Assembly (NCBI GenBank): GCA_044226655.1
Contig: JBGAGO010000003.1
Location: 349,208 to 413,207, forward strand
DNA from: JBEVOS01 sp044226655
GTDB taxonomy: Bacteria > Pseudomonadota > Alphaproteobacteria > Caulobacterales > Aquidulcibacteraceae
Length of the DNA stretch: 64,000 bases
Direction of reading: 5' to 3'
The translations under genes were made by a program, and so were the position numbers. Positions 1 to 7,039 of this stretch are shown one piece after another; position 1 is the first letter of the stretch, and each line of letters starts with the position of its first letter. The notes below the pieces were generated by a model. That model was not told the DNA's origin. It searched no databases and saw only the letters and a program-made list of their open reading frames with translations.

Positions 1-46
1 AGCCGTTCCAGAGAACGCCACTGCAACGAGCGCCGCACCGCGCACG

Positions 47-520
47 TCACGCCGCCTTCGGCCGAGGACGCTCAAGCCACAGCAACGCGGCGGCAATTGC
101 GAGAAACGCAAGCGCCATCATGAACAGCCACCCGCCATCGGTCGGCAGGTTCATCGCATCGATCTCGGCGACGCTCTTGCCCTGTTGCAACAGCGGAACA
201 AGCTGATCCATTGCCGGAATCGTCGTGCCGAGAAATGGCGAGAGATGAAAGCCGATCGCGGCAAGCGTGATGGCGCCAGCAACGAGCGCGCCGAAGAAGC
301 GCGTGCGCGGAATGACAAGCAGGACGGCGGCGGCGAGTTCGCCTGCGCCGGTGAGATAGCGGAGGTAAGGCTCAAAGAGATCGACGCCCGAGCGCCCGGC
401 AATGAGCGCGAAGATGGGGTTTGGCGATGGGCCGATGAATTTCGGAAGCCCGACCATGAATACCAGCGCTGCCGCAAACCCGGCGGCGAGAACCCAAGAC
501 GCGATTCGTGTGAGTTTCAT
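47..520 (-). CDS. DoxX-like four-helix membrane protein
   Basis: About 157 residues, mostly hydrophobic, with four predicted membrane segments (roughly residues 5-25, 55-75, 80-100 and 132-150). The middle helix with GELAAAVLLVIPRTRFFGAL resembles the DoxX family, whose members are small membrane partners of thiol or quinone redox systems; the exact role is not known. The ATG at 520 is chosen because a TTGAGGA ribosome-binding sequence lies just upstream; a longer reading frame to 592 would run into the preceding gene. It is the last gene of a minus-strand run thioredoxin-like - CcdA-like - DoxX-like, which suggests a shared role in moving reducing power to the periplasm. Family call is moderately sure. 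Confidence 0.6.
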   Translation of the reverse strand: MKLTRIASWVLAAGFAAALVFMVGLPKFIGPSPNPIFALIAGRSGVDLFEPYLRYLTGAGELAAAVLLVIPRTRFFGALVAGAITLAAIGFHLSPFLGTTIPAMDQLVPLLQQGKSVAEIDAMNLPTDGGWLFMMALAFLAIAAALLWLERPRPKAA

Positions 521-530
521 GTTCGCATCC

Positions 531-1252
531 TCAAAACCGTGTGGTGAGCGCTGTGAGCCAGTCCGGCGAGAGCGCAACGAGCGCAGCTTCAAGCGCGCGA
601 TCGAGACCGGAGAAGACCAGCACGCCGACAGCGATCAGCGCCCAACCGAGAAGCGTTTGCCGCCTTCGCCCACTGCGTGCAGGCGACCCCGATAGCGCGC
701 GATGAGCGCGCGGGCGCCGTAGCCAATCGCGGTGAGGACGATGGCGGCGCCTAATCCAAACATCGCCATAACGAAAGCGACGGCGGCGAGGTCTTCGCCC
801 TGCGCCGCCAGCACGCTCGCCGCGCCTAAGGTCGGCCCCACGCAAGGCGCCCAGACAATGCCCAGCAGCGCGCCAAGGCCTGTCTGTCCCAAGAGCCCTG
901 CGCCTTCAAAGCCCGCTGTTCGCGCGTTTGCCCAATTGCTGAGCGGCGCCGCCGCGCCCGCGAACGCCATTTGAAACCGAGGCACGACGAGCACGGCGCC
1001 GACGCCAAGCATGATCGCGGCGCCTGCGAGGCGCAGCGTGTCATTGTCGAGACCAATGGCGTAGCCGATGGTCGCCACGAACAGCCCCACCAGCGAGAAC
1101 GAAGCCGCGAGACCAAGCGCGAGCGCCGCGGGGCCGAAGCGGTGCTGCGCCATAGCGCCGCTGGCGAGAATGGGCGCGAGAGGCAGCACACAGGGCGACA
1201 GGATTGTCAGCACGCCCGCCAGAAAGGCGAGAAAGGGCGTCAGCAGCGTCAT
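531..1252 (-). pseudogene. CcdA/DsbD-type thiol-disulfide transmembrane protein, frameshifted
   Basis: Reads as a CcdA-like six-helix protein that would pass electrons from cytoplasmic thioredoxin to periplasmic thiols. The N-terminal helix carries LSPCVLPLAP and the middle WAPCVGPTLG, the two conserved membrane cysteine-proline motifs. The frame ends early at 635, but the next frame continues the family C-terminus (LLGWALIAVGVLVFSG) to a stop at 531. Adding one base near 648-655 restores a 240-residue protein of normal CcdA length. Its ATG overlaps the stop of the thioredoxin-like gene (ATGA), and the DoxX-like gene starts 10 bases after its end. Either a true one-base deletion or a consensus error; raw reads would tell. 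Confidence 0.75.
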
Positions 1253-1641
1253 TGAACGGCGGAGCGCATCAAGGCGGCGATGCGGCGTTGATCGGTGACG
1301 CCCACCGCGCGATCTGTTTCGCGTGCGCCCGCAAACGCAATCAGCGTCGATTGCCGGCGTGCGCCGAGCCTGCGCCAGGCGTCGCGCTGGCGGTCAAAGT
1401 CGATGCGGAAGACGATCATGTTCGCGAACGCGGGATCGGCGGCGGTCTCGCGAATGATGGGCGCCTGCGCCCGGCATGTGGGGCACCAATCGGCCGCCAC
1501 TTCGACGAGGATCGGCCGCCCCGCGTTCTGCGCCGCCGCAAATGCCGCCTGATCGAAGGGACGAAACTCAGCCGCGAACGCGGCGCCCGGCAGGGCGAGC
1601 GCCACAGCGATGAGGAGAAGGAAGCGGCGGACAATGATCAT
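1249..1641 (-). CDS. Periplasmic thioredoxin-like protein
   Basis: 130 residues beginning with a signal peptide (hydrophobic LLLIAVALALPGAAFA, likely cut before AEF), followed by a thioredoxin fold with the active-site motif WCPTC around residues 52-56. This places it in the exported thioredoxin group (TlpA/DsbD-gamma-like) that reduces or transfers disulfides outside the inner membrane. GGAG stands 6 bases before the ATG. The stop overlaps the start of the CcdA-like gene, which is its expected electron donor, so the two form a functional pair. It is somewhat short for the family, and the substrate cannot be told from sequence. Confidence 0.8.
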   Translation of the reverse strand: MIIVRRFLLLIAVALALPGAAFAAEFRPFDQAAFAAAQNAGRPILVEVAADWCPTCRAQAPIIRETAADPAFANMIVFRIDFDRQRDAWRRLGARRQSTLIAFAGARETDRAVGVTDQRRIAALMRSAVQ

Positions 1642-1737
1642 GGAAGCTCCTGCGATCGGGCTGCGCCTTTTCGGCGCTCGCAGAAGACTTCGGGGCAGGG
1701 AGGCGAAAGGTTACCTCCCTCGCCGAAGCTGAATGTT

Positions 1738-2087
1738 CTAAAGCGCGCCGCGCGCTCCCAGGCCGGCGCCCAGCAACGTGATGGCCAGCAGCGCCAGCAA
1801 GGCGCGGTGCATGATCTCCAATCTGTCGAAATCCTTCTCCGGGACGGGCGACGCCAGAAGGCGGCGATGCAGCACCAGCGGTTCGATAACGAACAACACG
1901 ATCATGAACAGAAGCGCGCCTGCCAAACGAACCGGCTCTCGAATTGATGGAAGGCGCGAAGGCGCTCAGACGGCGGATGCATGGTGCGAATGGCCGGCGT
2001 CGCCACCGTTGTCACGAACGCAACGCCGCCAACCCACATGACGATGGCAAGGATGTGCAGCACGCGCGCGAGCGCGAAGTCGTCCAT
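1738..2087 (-). pseudogene. Small membrane protein (CopD-like), internal deletion
   Basis: The N-terminal part (MDDFALARVLHILAIVMWVG and on to FVWQARF) is a helical membrane protein; after the ARF the frame stops. The C-terminal part of what looks like the same family (VLFVIEPLVLHRR, then two more helices) resumes at once in another frame and ends at 1738. A central stretch of roughly 30-40 residues is missing. The joint sits in GGCAGGCGCGCTTCT, which can be read as the end of the first part or the start of the second, as expected for deletion between short direct repeats. A second, differently broken copy lies at 29785-29991 and keeps the residues after ARF. Function unknown; it follows DUF454 here. 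Confidence 0.7.
1909..2048. repeat. 140-bp direct repeat, copy 1
   Basis: These 140 bases are identical to 29813-29952, in the same orientation; similarity continues for about 50 more bases (to the ATG of the membrane-protein gene) with seven mismatches. The repeat covers the N-terminal half of the broken CopD-like gene. Perfect identity for 140 bases next to a diverged flank suggests gene conversion or recent duplication, or an assembly collapse between paralogues. Confidence 0.95.
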
Positions 2088-2121
2088 GCTTTTCTCCTTG
2101 GAGATATCTGGCGGCGCATCG

Positions 2122-2544
2122 TCACCTCACCAAAGTGGGCGCGCGATCCCGGCGTTGTGCCTTCGCGGTGCGGGCGCGCTTTGGCGGGATGGGACGCGAG
2201 ACAATGAACGCCGCCACCCCTATCATGACGAGCGCTTGGCAAATCAGCACCGGCAGTGGCGCATGAATCACGAATGAGACCGCGAACGTCAACGCAATCG
2301 CGAGCGCGGCGGCGCATTTTGCGGGGCGCCCGATTGCACCATGGGCGCGCCAATCCGCGATCGCACGTCCGAAGAGGGGGTGATCAACCAGCCAATCGTG
2401 CCACCTCTGCGACGAGCGAGCGAATGCGAACGCTGCGAGCAAGATAAACGGTGTCGTCGGCAACAGCGGCACGAACACGCCGACGGAGCCGACGCCAAGC
2501 GCCGCTGCTCCAAGCCCAAACCAGGCGGCGCGCCACGGCGTCAT
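2122..2544 (-). CDS. DUF454 (YbaN-like) inner-membrane protein
   Basis: 140 residues with the DUF454 pattern: helix with GVFVPLLPTTPFILLAAFAF, then ARSS.RWHDWLVDHPLFG and WRAHGAI, then two more membrane helices and a basic tail. Family function is unknown. The ATG at 2544 (MTPWRAAW) is chosen because family members begin there; the open frame extends to a TTG at 2649 without conserved sequence. A paralogue at 31821-32206 is frameshifted. It is the first gene after an FNR-type promoter at 2752-2796, and the broken CopD-like gene follows it, so it is probably expressed without oxygen. Confidence 0.85.
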   Translation of the reverse strand: MTPWRAAWFGLGAAALGVGSVGVFVPLLPTTPFILLAAFAFARSSQRWHDWLVDHPLFGRAIADWRAHGAIGRPAKCAAALAIALTFAVSFVIHAPLPVLICQALVMIGVAAFIVSRPIPPKRARTAKAQRRDRAPTLVR

Positions 2545-2751
2545 CTTTGCGTCCTTCACGTCGAGCGCTGAACCTCTCCAGCTCGCAAACTCAGCAAGGC
2601 GCGCAAACGCCGCGTCCCGTGCGCGCGCCCCGGCGGCCGTGCTAGGCAACAGGCCGCCCCCGCTGACGGAGCTCGGAGCGGCCTGCCTGAACCAACGTTC
2701 CGCGCCTGGGGGTGCTGGCGGTTGGCCCGTAGCGCCTAGGCGCTGTGGGGC
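2545..2751 (-). other. Leader of the DUF454 transcript with a hairpin
   Basis: Some 200 bases between the predicted FNR-type promoter and the DUF454 start hold no convincing gene. They contain an inverted repeat, CAGGCCGC at 2650-2657 and GCGGCCTG at 2678-2685, with a 20-base loop and no T-run, so not a standard terminator. It may be a processing site, an RNA structure, or nothing. Confidence 0.35.
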
Positions 2752-2796
2752 ATACTAGTCGCGGGCAAGCGCCCAGCCGTTTGACGACGGTCAAAC
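2752..2796 (-). promoter_or_regulatory. FNR/Dnr-type box and promoter for the DUF454 operon
   Basis: TTGACgacgGTCAA at 2781-2794, extended to a perfect 7-base-arm palindrome at 2779-2796. On the minus strand TAGTAT (2757-2752) is a fair -10, which puts the box centre about 41-42 bases upstream of the start, the class II activator position. Expected to bind FNR or the Dnr-type regulator encoded at 10277-11047. Confidence 0.7.
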
Positions 2797-2927
2797 ACCT
2801 CGGCGGTCGATTGACGCAGGTGTCGGCTTCAACAGACGACGTGGCGGCGCGCGCGCGGCGCGAGGGGGTCGTCAAAATGCGGGCTTGGCGGCGCCTTGGC
2901 TGCAGGGCTCGGGGCTGGTCAGCGACC

Positions 2928-3134
2928 TCAAAGGCGCGGTTGTACCGATACGTTTGGAGAGTGACAGCTGATGCAGCGCAGGAGCGAGCGCTCCGGTTTA
3001 TGTTGGTCCACGGCGATACCGATGAATCCTGTCGCGATGAATGACCAATCCGTCTGCGCTTCTGACCTCAACCAGAGCTCTCCGGTCTCTCCGCAGTTGC
3101 GGCAGCCAAGGTCGAAGTGTCGTACGGTTGGCAT
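2928..3134 (-). CDS. Small protein with two CxxC pairs (zinc-ribbon-like), function unknown
   Basis: 68 residues with CRNCG near residue 10 and CISCH near residue 54, spaced like a zinc ribbon or a small metal-binding fold. No membrane segment. I do not recognise a family. The start at 3134 (MPTVRHF) is preferred over 3158 because AAAGG stands 7 bases upstream and because the predicted transcription start (about 3156) would leave no leader for the earlier codon. It lies alone between ubiM and the DUF454 operon, with its own near-perfect FNR-type box upstream, so it may be a small member of the anaerobic/NO regulon. Coding status is inferred from the paired CxxC motifs and promoter. Confidence 0.55.
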   Translation of the reverse strand: MPTVRHFDLGCRNCGETGELWLRSEAQTDWSFIATGFIGIAVDQHKPERSLLRCISCHSPNVSVQPRL

Positions 3135-3162
3135 GCCTGGGCCTTTGCAGCGCCACACGCGA

Positions 3163-3203
3163 GTCTAGGTTGGCGCTCGTGGTCCAGGTTTGATCGAGAT
3201 CAG
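3163..3203 (-). promoter_or_regulatory. Near-consensus FNR-type box upstream of the small CxxC gene
   Basis: TTGATcgagATCAG at 3190-3203 matches the FNR consensus except the last base. TAGACT on the minus strand (3168-3163) is a possible -10, putting the box centre near -40.5. It sits directly after the ubiM stop. Confidence 0.5.
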
Positions 3204-3246
3204 TCGATTCAGCGTTGCCGGCTTGCGCCCAGGCTGTGGGCCGCCG

Positions 3247-4422
3247 TCATGCGTGAGCGCCCGTGAGGCTCGCTTCGACGAGGCGGCGCGCGCCTGGCGT
3301 CGTGTTCATCAGGCGAAGCCCCGCGCCGCGCGCCCAGCGCGCAAGCCTGCGCTCGTCGGCGTAGAGTTTGGCGATCGCGTTGGTGGCGGCAAAGAGCGGA
3401 AGTGTTTCGCGGCGATGCTCTCGCTCATAGCGGCCCAGGGCCGAGGCGGCGCCGATGTCGCGGCTCTCCCGGTTCGCGGCGAGAATCTCACGCCCGAGCA
3501 CAAAGGCGCCGCGCAATCCGAAATTGAAGCCGTGCGCGGTGACGGGATGCATGCCGACCGCGGCATCGCCCAGAAGCGCAAACCTGGCTGCGATGAAGCG
3601 ATCGGCGTAGACCGCAACCAGCGGATAGTAGAAGCGATCGCTCGTCAGTGTGATATCGCCCCAGCGGCGCTGTGTGCGGCGCTCGATGCCGCGCGCGAAG
3701 TCCTCGTTCTGCAGGGCCTTGATCTCCGCCATTTCTTGCGTGCACAGCGTCAGCACGAACGAGGACTGTCGGTCCAAGAGCGGGAGCATCGCGATCGCTT
3801 GCCCGCGATCGAACCATTCGGTGGCGATGTTGTTGTGCGGTCGTGAATGGCGCACGCGGCAAACCAGCATGGTTCGGCCAAAATCGATCATGCGCGCGCC
3901 GATGCCTTGGCTCTGGCGCAGGGTCGAGAATCGCGTGTCGGCCGCAACGACAAGCTTGCTCGCGAGCGTCTGGCCGTTCTGCAGCCGCACGCTGGCGCTC
4001 TTGGTCTCGATGTCGTCGATATGTGCCGTGCTTCCGGCGAACAGATCGCAGTTTTCTTGCGTCCGAACGTTGCCGAACAGGGTGCGGCGGATGGCGGCGT
4101 TCGAGACGAGCGCCCCTAGCGGCTCGCGCCAGCCGCGATCGGTGAAGGGCAGGACGTAAGAAGAGCCGCCGTCCAGCACTTCGGCGCGCGAAATGGGAGC
4201 GACCTCTTGTTCCGTCAGGTTTTGCCATGCGCCAAGTGTGCGCAGTCGCTCAATAGATGCGCGGGTGAGGGCGATTTCGCGCCCGTCGTAGGCCGGATCG
4301 CATAAGGAGGCTGCCGGTGACTTATCGACAAGTGCGATGCGCAGCGGTGCTTCGGCGAGCCGTGCGGCGAGGCTGAGACCCGCCGGTCCGGCGCCGACGA
4401 TGATCAGATCATAGTCACGCAC
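3247..4422 (-). CDS. ubiM: FAD-dependent ubiquinone hydroxylase, UbiM-like
   Basis: 391 residues of the UbiH/UbiF/COQ6 flavin hydroxylase family, which add hydroxyl groups to the ubiquinone ring using O2 and NAD(P)H. The N-terminal FAD fold is IIVGAGPAGLSLAARL, followed by DPAYDGREIALT; the second FAD motif is LLGDAAVGMHPVTAHGFNFG. The DPAYDGREIAL and HPVTAHGFN signatures match, as I recall them, the UbiM subgroup of alpha- and gammaproteobacteria. Start is a GTG at 4422 (VRDYDLII) with GGAGGA 7 bases upstream. It is the third gene of hemN-nnrS-ubiM. Finding an O2-using hydroxylase in an anaerobic operon is curious; it may serve at low oxygen. UbiH or UbiF assignment is the alternative. Confidence 0.75.
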   Translation of the reverse strand: MRDYDLIIVGAGPAGLSLAARLAEAPLRIALVDKSPAASLCDPAYDGREIALTRASIERLRTLGAWQNLTEQEVAPISRAEVLDGGSSYVLPFTDRGWREPLGALVSNAAIRRTLFGNVRTQENCDLFAGSTAHIDDIETKSASVRLQNGQTLASKLVVAADTRFSTLRQSQGIGARMIDFGRTMLVCRVRHSRPHNNIATEWFDRGQAIAMLPLLDRQSSFVLTLCTQEMAEIKALQNEDFARGIERRTQRRWGDITLTSDRFYYPLVAVYADRFIAARFALLGDAAVGMHPVTAHGFNFGLRGAFVLGREILAANRESRDIGAASALGRYEREHRRETLPLFAATNAIAKLYADERRLARWARGAGLRLMNTTPGARRLVEASLTGAHA

Positions 4423-4439
4423 ATGAGCCTCCTCCGCGT

Positions 4440-5624
4440 TCAAGCTGCGGCTGTGTGGCGCGGCCGCAGAAGAAGCGGAGCGTAAACAATAACGAACCAC
4501 GCAAATGCGCCGCTCCAGAACACCGCCGACAGCGCCATGAGCACGGCGTAGTGTTTGTCCAGGAATGGGGCGGCCACGCGGACCGATGCGCCCAGATTGA
4601 CAAGCACGTAGATTGCACTGATGGGCGGTGTCGCGGCCAGCGGCTGACCGGTGTGCCCGAGGCTGGCGCGGGTCATAACCGCGAGCGTCATGACGCCAAA
4701 GGCTCCTGCGGTAATGGCGTGAAGGCCGGACGCCGCCGGCACGACCGTGGGGGCCAGAACGGCGAGCCCCTGCAAGGTCAGCCCCAACGCGAGCCAGAAA
4801 TAGCCAAGATGCAGGATGAGCACCAACGGCTCGTCGGCGGTGCGCCAGCCGCGCCAGCGCGCCAGCCGCGCAAAGTGTAGCGCGCCCGCAAGCGTGAGCG
4901 CCAGGCCGGCTGCGTACAGCGACGGCGAGATGGCCCACATGGCCAAGCCCGCCGCGCCAATCGCGAGCGTGATTGCATCGAAGCGGCTCGCGGAGGCGGG
5001 CTCGGGCGCAAGCTTGCGCCTGGCCATCCAGTTGCGCGTAAAGCTTGGCACGATGCGTCCGCCGATCAGCGCCACGAGCGCGGCGACAACCGCAACGCCC
5101 GCGCGCTCGCCCAGCAGCGCCAGCTCGGGATCGACGCTGTGCAAATGCGTAAGCACGTTGGCGCAGCTCAAGATCGTCAGCAGCAGGAGCACCGGCGCGT
5201 TCCGAATATTGCGGCCCGCTACGATTTCACGTCCGATCACCGCCGCGAAGGCAAAGAGGAATGCGCTGTCGACGATTGGCGCGGCCGCAAAGCCCGGGAT
5301 GAGCATCGCCGCGCGCCCGGCGCACCATAGAAAAACAAGCCACATGAGCGGCGTACCGGTCACCGGCAACCGTCCCGTCCAATTCGGCACGGCCGTCAAC
5401 AGAAAGCCGGCGATGACGCCGCTCAAATAGCCGAACAGCATTTCATGGGCGTGCCAGGCGCGGTTGAAGTGCGCGATAGGCAGCCAACCTGCAAAGGCAG
5501 CGATCCAGAGCGGGACCGCGAATGCGGCCCAGGCCGCCGCAAGCAGAAAGAACGGCCGAAAGCCCATGCTGAACAAAGGAAGGCCTCGGTATGCTCGGTA
5601 GCGCTCGGCGGTGGTGGCAGTCAT
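4440..5624 (-). CDS. nnrS: NnrS family haem-copper membrane protein
   Basis: 394 residues with about twelve membrane helices and the NnrS N-terminal pattern MGFRPFFLLAA, followed by NRAWHAHEMLFGYLSGVIAG with the conserved histidines. NnrS proteins bind haem and copper, are usually controlled by NO-sensing regulators, and relieve nitrosative stress, though the chemistry is unsettled. The ATG at 5624 is 11 bases after the hemN stop; an in-frame ATG at 5675 would overlap hemN. The ubiM GTG follows 18 bases after this gene's stop. The operon is presumably driven by the FNR-type box upstream of hemN. Confidence 0.9.
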   Translation of the reverse strand: MTATTAERYRAYRGLPLFSMGFRPFFLLAAAWAAFAVPLWIAAFAGWLPIAHFNRAWHAHEMLFGYLSGVIAGFLLTAVPNWTGRLPVTGTPLMWLVFLWCAGRAAMLIPGFAAAPIVDSAFLFAFAAVIGREIVAGRNIRNAPVLLLLTILSCANVLTHLHSVDPELALLGERAGVAVVAALVALIGGRIVPSFTRNWMARRKLAPEPASASRFDAITLAIGAAGLAMWAISPSLYAAGLALTLAGALHFARLARWRGWRTADEPLVLILHLGYFWLALGLTLQGLAVLAPTVVPAASGLHAITAGAFGVMTLAVMTRASLGHTGQPLAATPPISAIYVLVNLGASVRVAAPFLDKHYAVLMALSAVFWSGAFAWFVIVYAPLLLRPRHTAAA

Positions 5625-5634
5625 GAGGCGGGCT

Positions 5635-6963
5635 TCACACAGCGCGAGAATGCGCCAGAGAGGAAGGGTGGCCATAGGCGTCGAAGGCCATGGCTACGAG
5701 ACGTGAAAATTGCCGTGCGGCCGGCGGAACGACGAGGGCATCGCCATAGATCTCGATAAGCCCCGCGTCAGCGAAGGGACTCAGCTCCGCGTGAGCTTCC
5801 GGGAACATCTCCCAGCCGCCCAGTGGACCGAGATCGATCTGCAGATTGCACATGATGGATTGAATGATGCCGCCGCGGCGCAGATCTTCGGCGCTCTCGG
5901 CATGACCGCGAGACACGGGAAGCGTGTTGTCTTCCACCGCACGGCGCCATGCGCCGATGGTGGAGATGTTTTGCGCGTAGCCGCCGGGAACATGAGAGAT
6001 GGCCGAGGGACCAAAGCCAACGGTCGCGCCGCCGGCCTCGGCAACGTAGCCTTGAAAGTTGCGATGAAGTTTGCGTTCCTGTGCCGCCTTAGCGAGTGAG
6101 TCATTCGGGCGCGCAAAGTGATCCAGTCCGATGCTCACGTAGCCGAGGTCATTGAGCATCCGTCCTGCCAATTCGGCCTGGTCGAAGCGCTCACTTGCGC
6201 CCGGCAGCGTGGACGCGTCGATGAGACGCTGACGGCGCTTGAACCAGGGCACGTGCGCATAGCCGAAGAGCGAAATGCGATTGGGCCTGAGTTCGGCGGC
6301 GAGCCGGATCGAGCGCGCGAGGTCTCTGGCCGATTGGCGGGGCAGCCCATGCATCAAATCGAAGCTGATCTCCTCCAGTCCCGCCTCGCGAAGCGTGTGC
6401 ACGCACGCGCGCACCTGCTCGAACGGCTGGGTGCGTCCGATCGCATCCTGCACGTGGGCGTTGAGATCCTGAACGCCCATCGACACCCGGCTTACACCCG
6501 CGGCTGCGTACGCGTGTGCGAGCTCGGAAGTGACATAGCGTGGATCGAGTTCTATCGCGTGCCGCATGCCTGGCTGCGCGTCGAACCAGAAGTCAATGTG
6601 ATGGACGAGCCGGAGGAAATCGGCGGCGGGCAGCACGTTGGGCGTGCCGCCGCCCCAGTGTATCTCGTTGACCTTGCGCGACCCCAGCGTCGAGGCCACG
6701 AGATCGATCTCCATCATCAGCGTGGTGACGAAGTCACCGATATCGCCCCCGCGCGTCAGAAAGGTGTTGCACCCGCAATACCAGCAAATCTGGCTGCAAT
6801 AGGGGACATGCAGATAGAGCGAGAGAGTCGTCGACTGGTCCAGCGCGCTGAGCCAGCGCCGATGGAGCGGGGCGTCGACGCGGGCGTCGAAGTGGTTGGC
6901 GCTGGGATACGACGTGTACCGCGGCGCTTGACGTTCCGCGAAAGACAGAAGGTGCGGATCCAT
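5635..6963 (-). CDS. hemN: Oxygen-independent coproporphyrinogen III oxidase
   Basis: 442 residues. Radical-SAM enzyme converting coproporphyrinogen III to protoporphyrinogen IX without O2, giving haem for cytochromes such as NarI. APRYTSYPSA near residue 13 is the family N-terminal signature; YCSQICWYCGC near residue 60 holds the CxxxCxxC that binds the 4Fe-4S cluster plus the extra cysteine typical of HemN; GGGTPN follows. Normal HemN length. ATG at 6963 is fixed by homology; no good ribosome-binding site precedes it. TTGAC-N4-GTCAA lies about 40 bases upstream, so the gene should be induced without oxygen or with NO. First gene of hemN-nnrS-ubiM. Confidence 0.95.
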   Translation of the reverse strand: MDPHLLSFAERQAPRYTSYPSANHFDARVDAPLHRRWLSALDQSTTLSLYLHVPYCSQICWYCGCNTFLTRGGDIGDFVTTLMMEIDLVASTLGSRKVNEIHWGGGTPNVLPAADFLRLVHHIDFWFDAQPGMRHAIELDPRYVTSELAHAYAAAGVSRVSMGVQDLNAHVQDAIGRTQPFEQVRACVHTLREAGLEEISFDLMHGLPRQSARDLARSIRLAAELRPNRISLFGYAHVPWFKRRQRLIDASTLPGASERFDQAELAGRMLNDLGYVSIGLDHFARPNDSLAKAAQERKLHRNFQGYVAEAGGATVGFGPSAISHVPGGYAQNISTIGAWRRAVEDNTLPVSRGHAESAEDLRRGGIIQSIMCNLQIDLGPLGGWEMFPEAHAELSPFADAGLIEIYGDALVVPPAARQFSRLVAMAFDAYGHPSSLAHSRAV

Positions 6964-6996
6964 GTCCCTTGATCGGTGCGCCCGGGCTGGAAGCGA

Positions 6997-7010
6997 TTGA
7001 CGTTGGTCAA
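6997..7010 (-). promoter_or_regulatory. FNR/Dnr-type box upstream of hemN
   Basis: TTGACgttgGTCAA, a perfect inverted repeat with 5-base arms. Its centre is 40.5 bases before the A of the hemN ATG, so a class II promoter would start transcription at or in the start codon. The matching -10 region (GATCAA, 6974-6969) is poor. Confidence 0.75.
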
Positions 7011-7039
7011 TCGGCGGTGCGGCCCAAGCGCGCATCTTC

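Noticed and set aside
2745..3044. Plus-strand frame across the FNR-type box near 2.8 kb
   Set aside because: No family features, and it overlaps the promoter and the small CxxC gene on the other strand.
3190..4159. Long plus-strand open frames opposite ubiM, and similar ones opposite cysNC and nrdJ
   Set aside because: High GC leaves long antisense frames; they are arginine-rich, lack motifs and overlap genes of certain identity.
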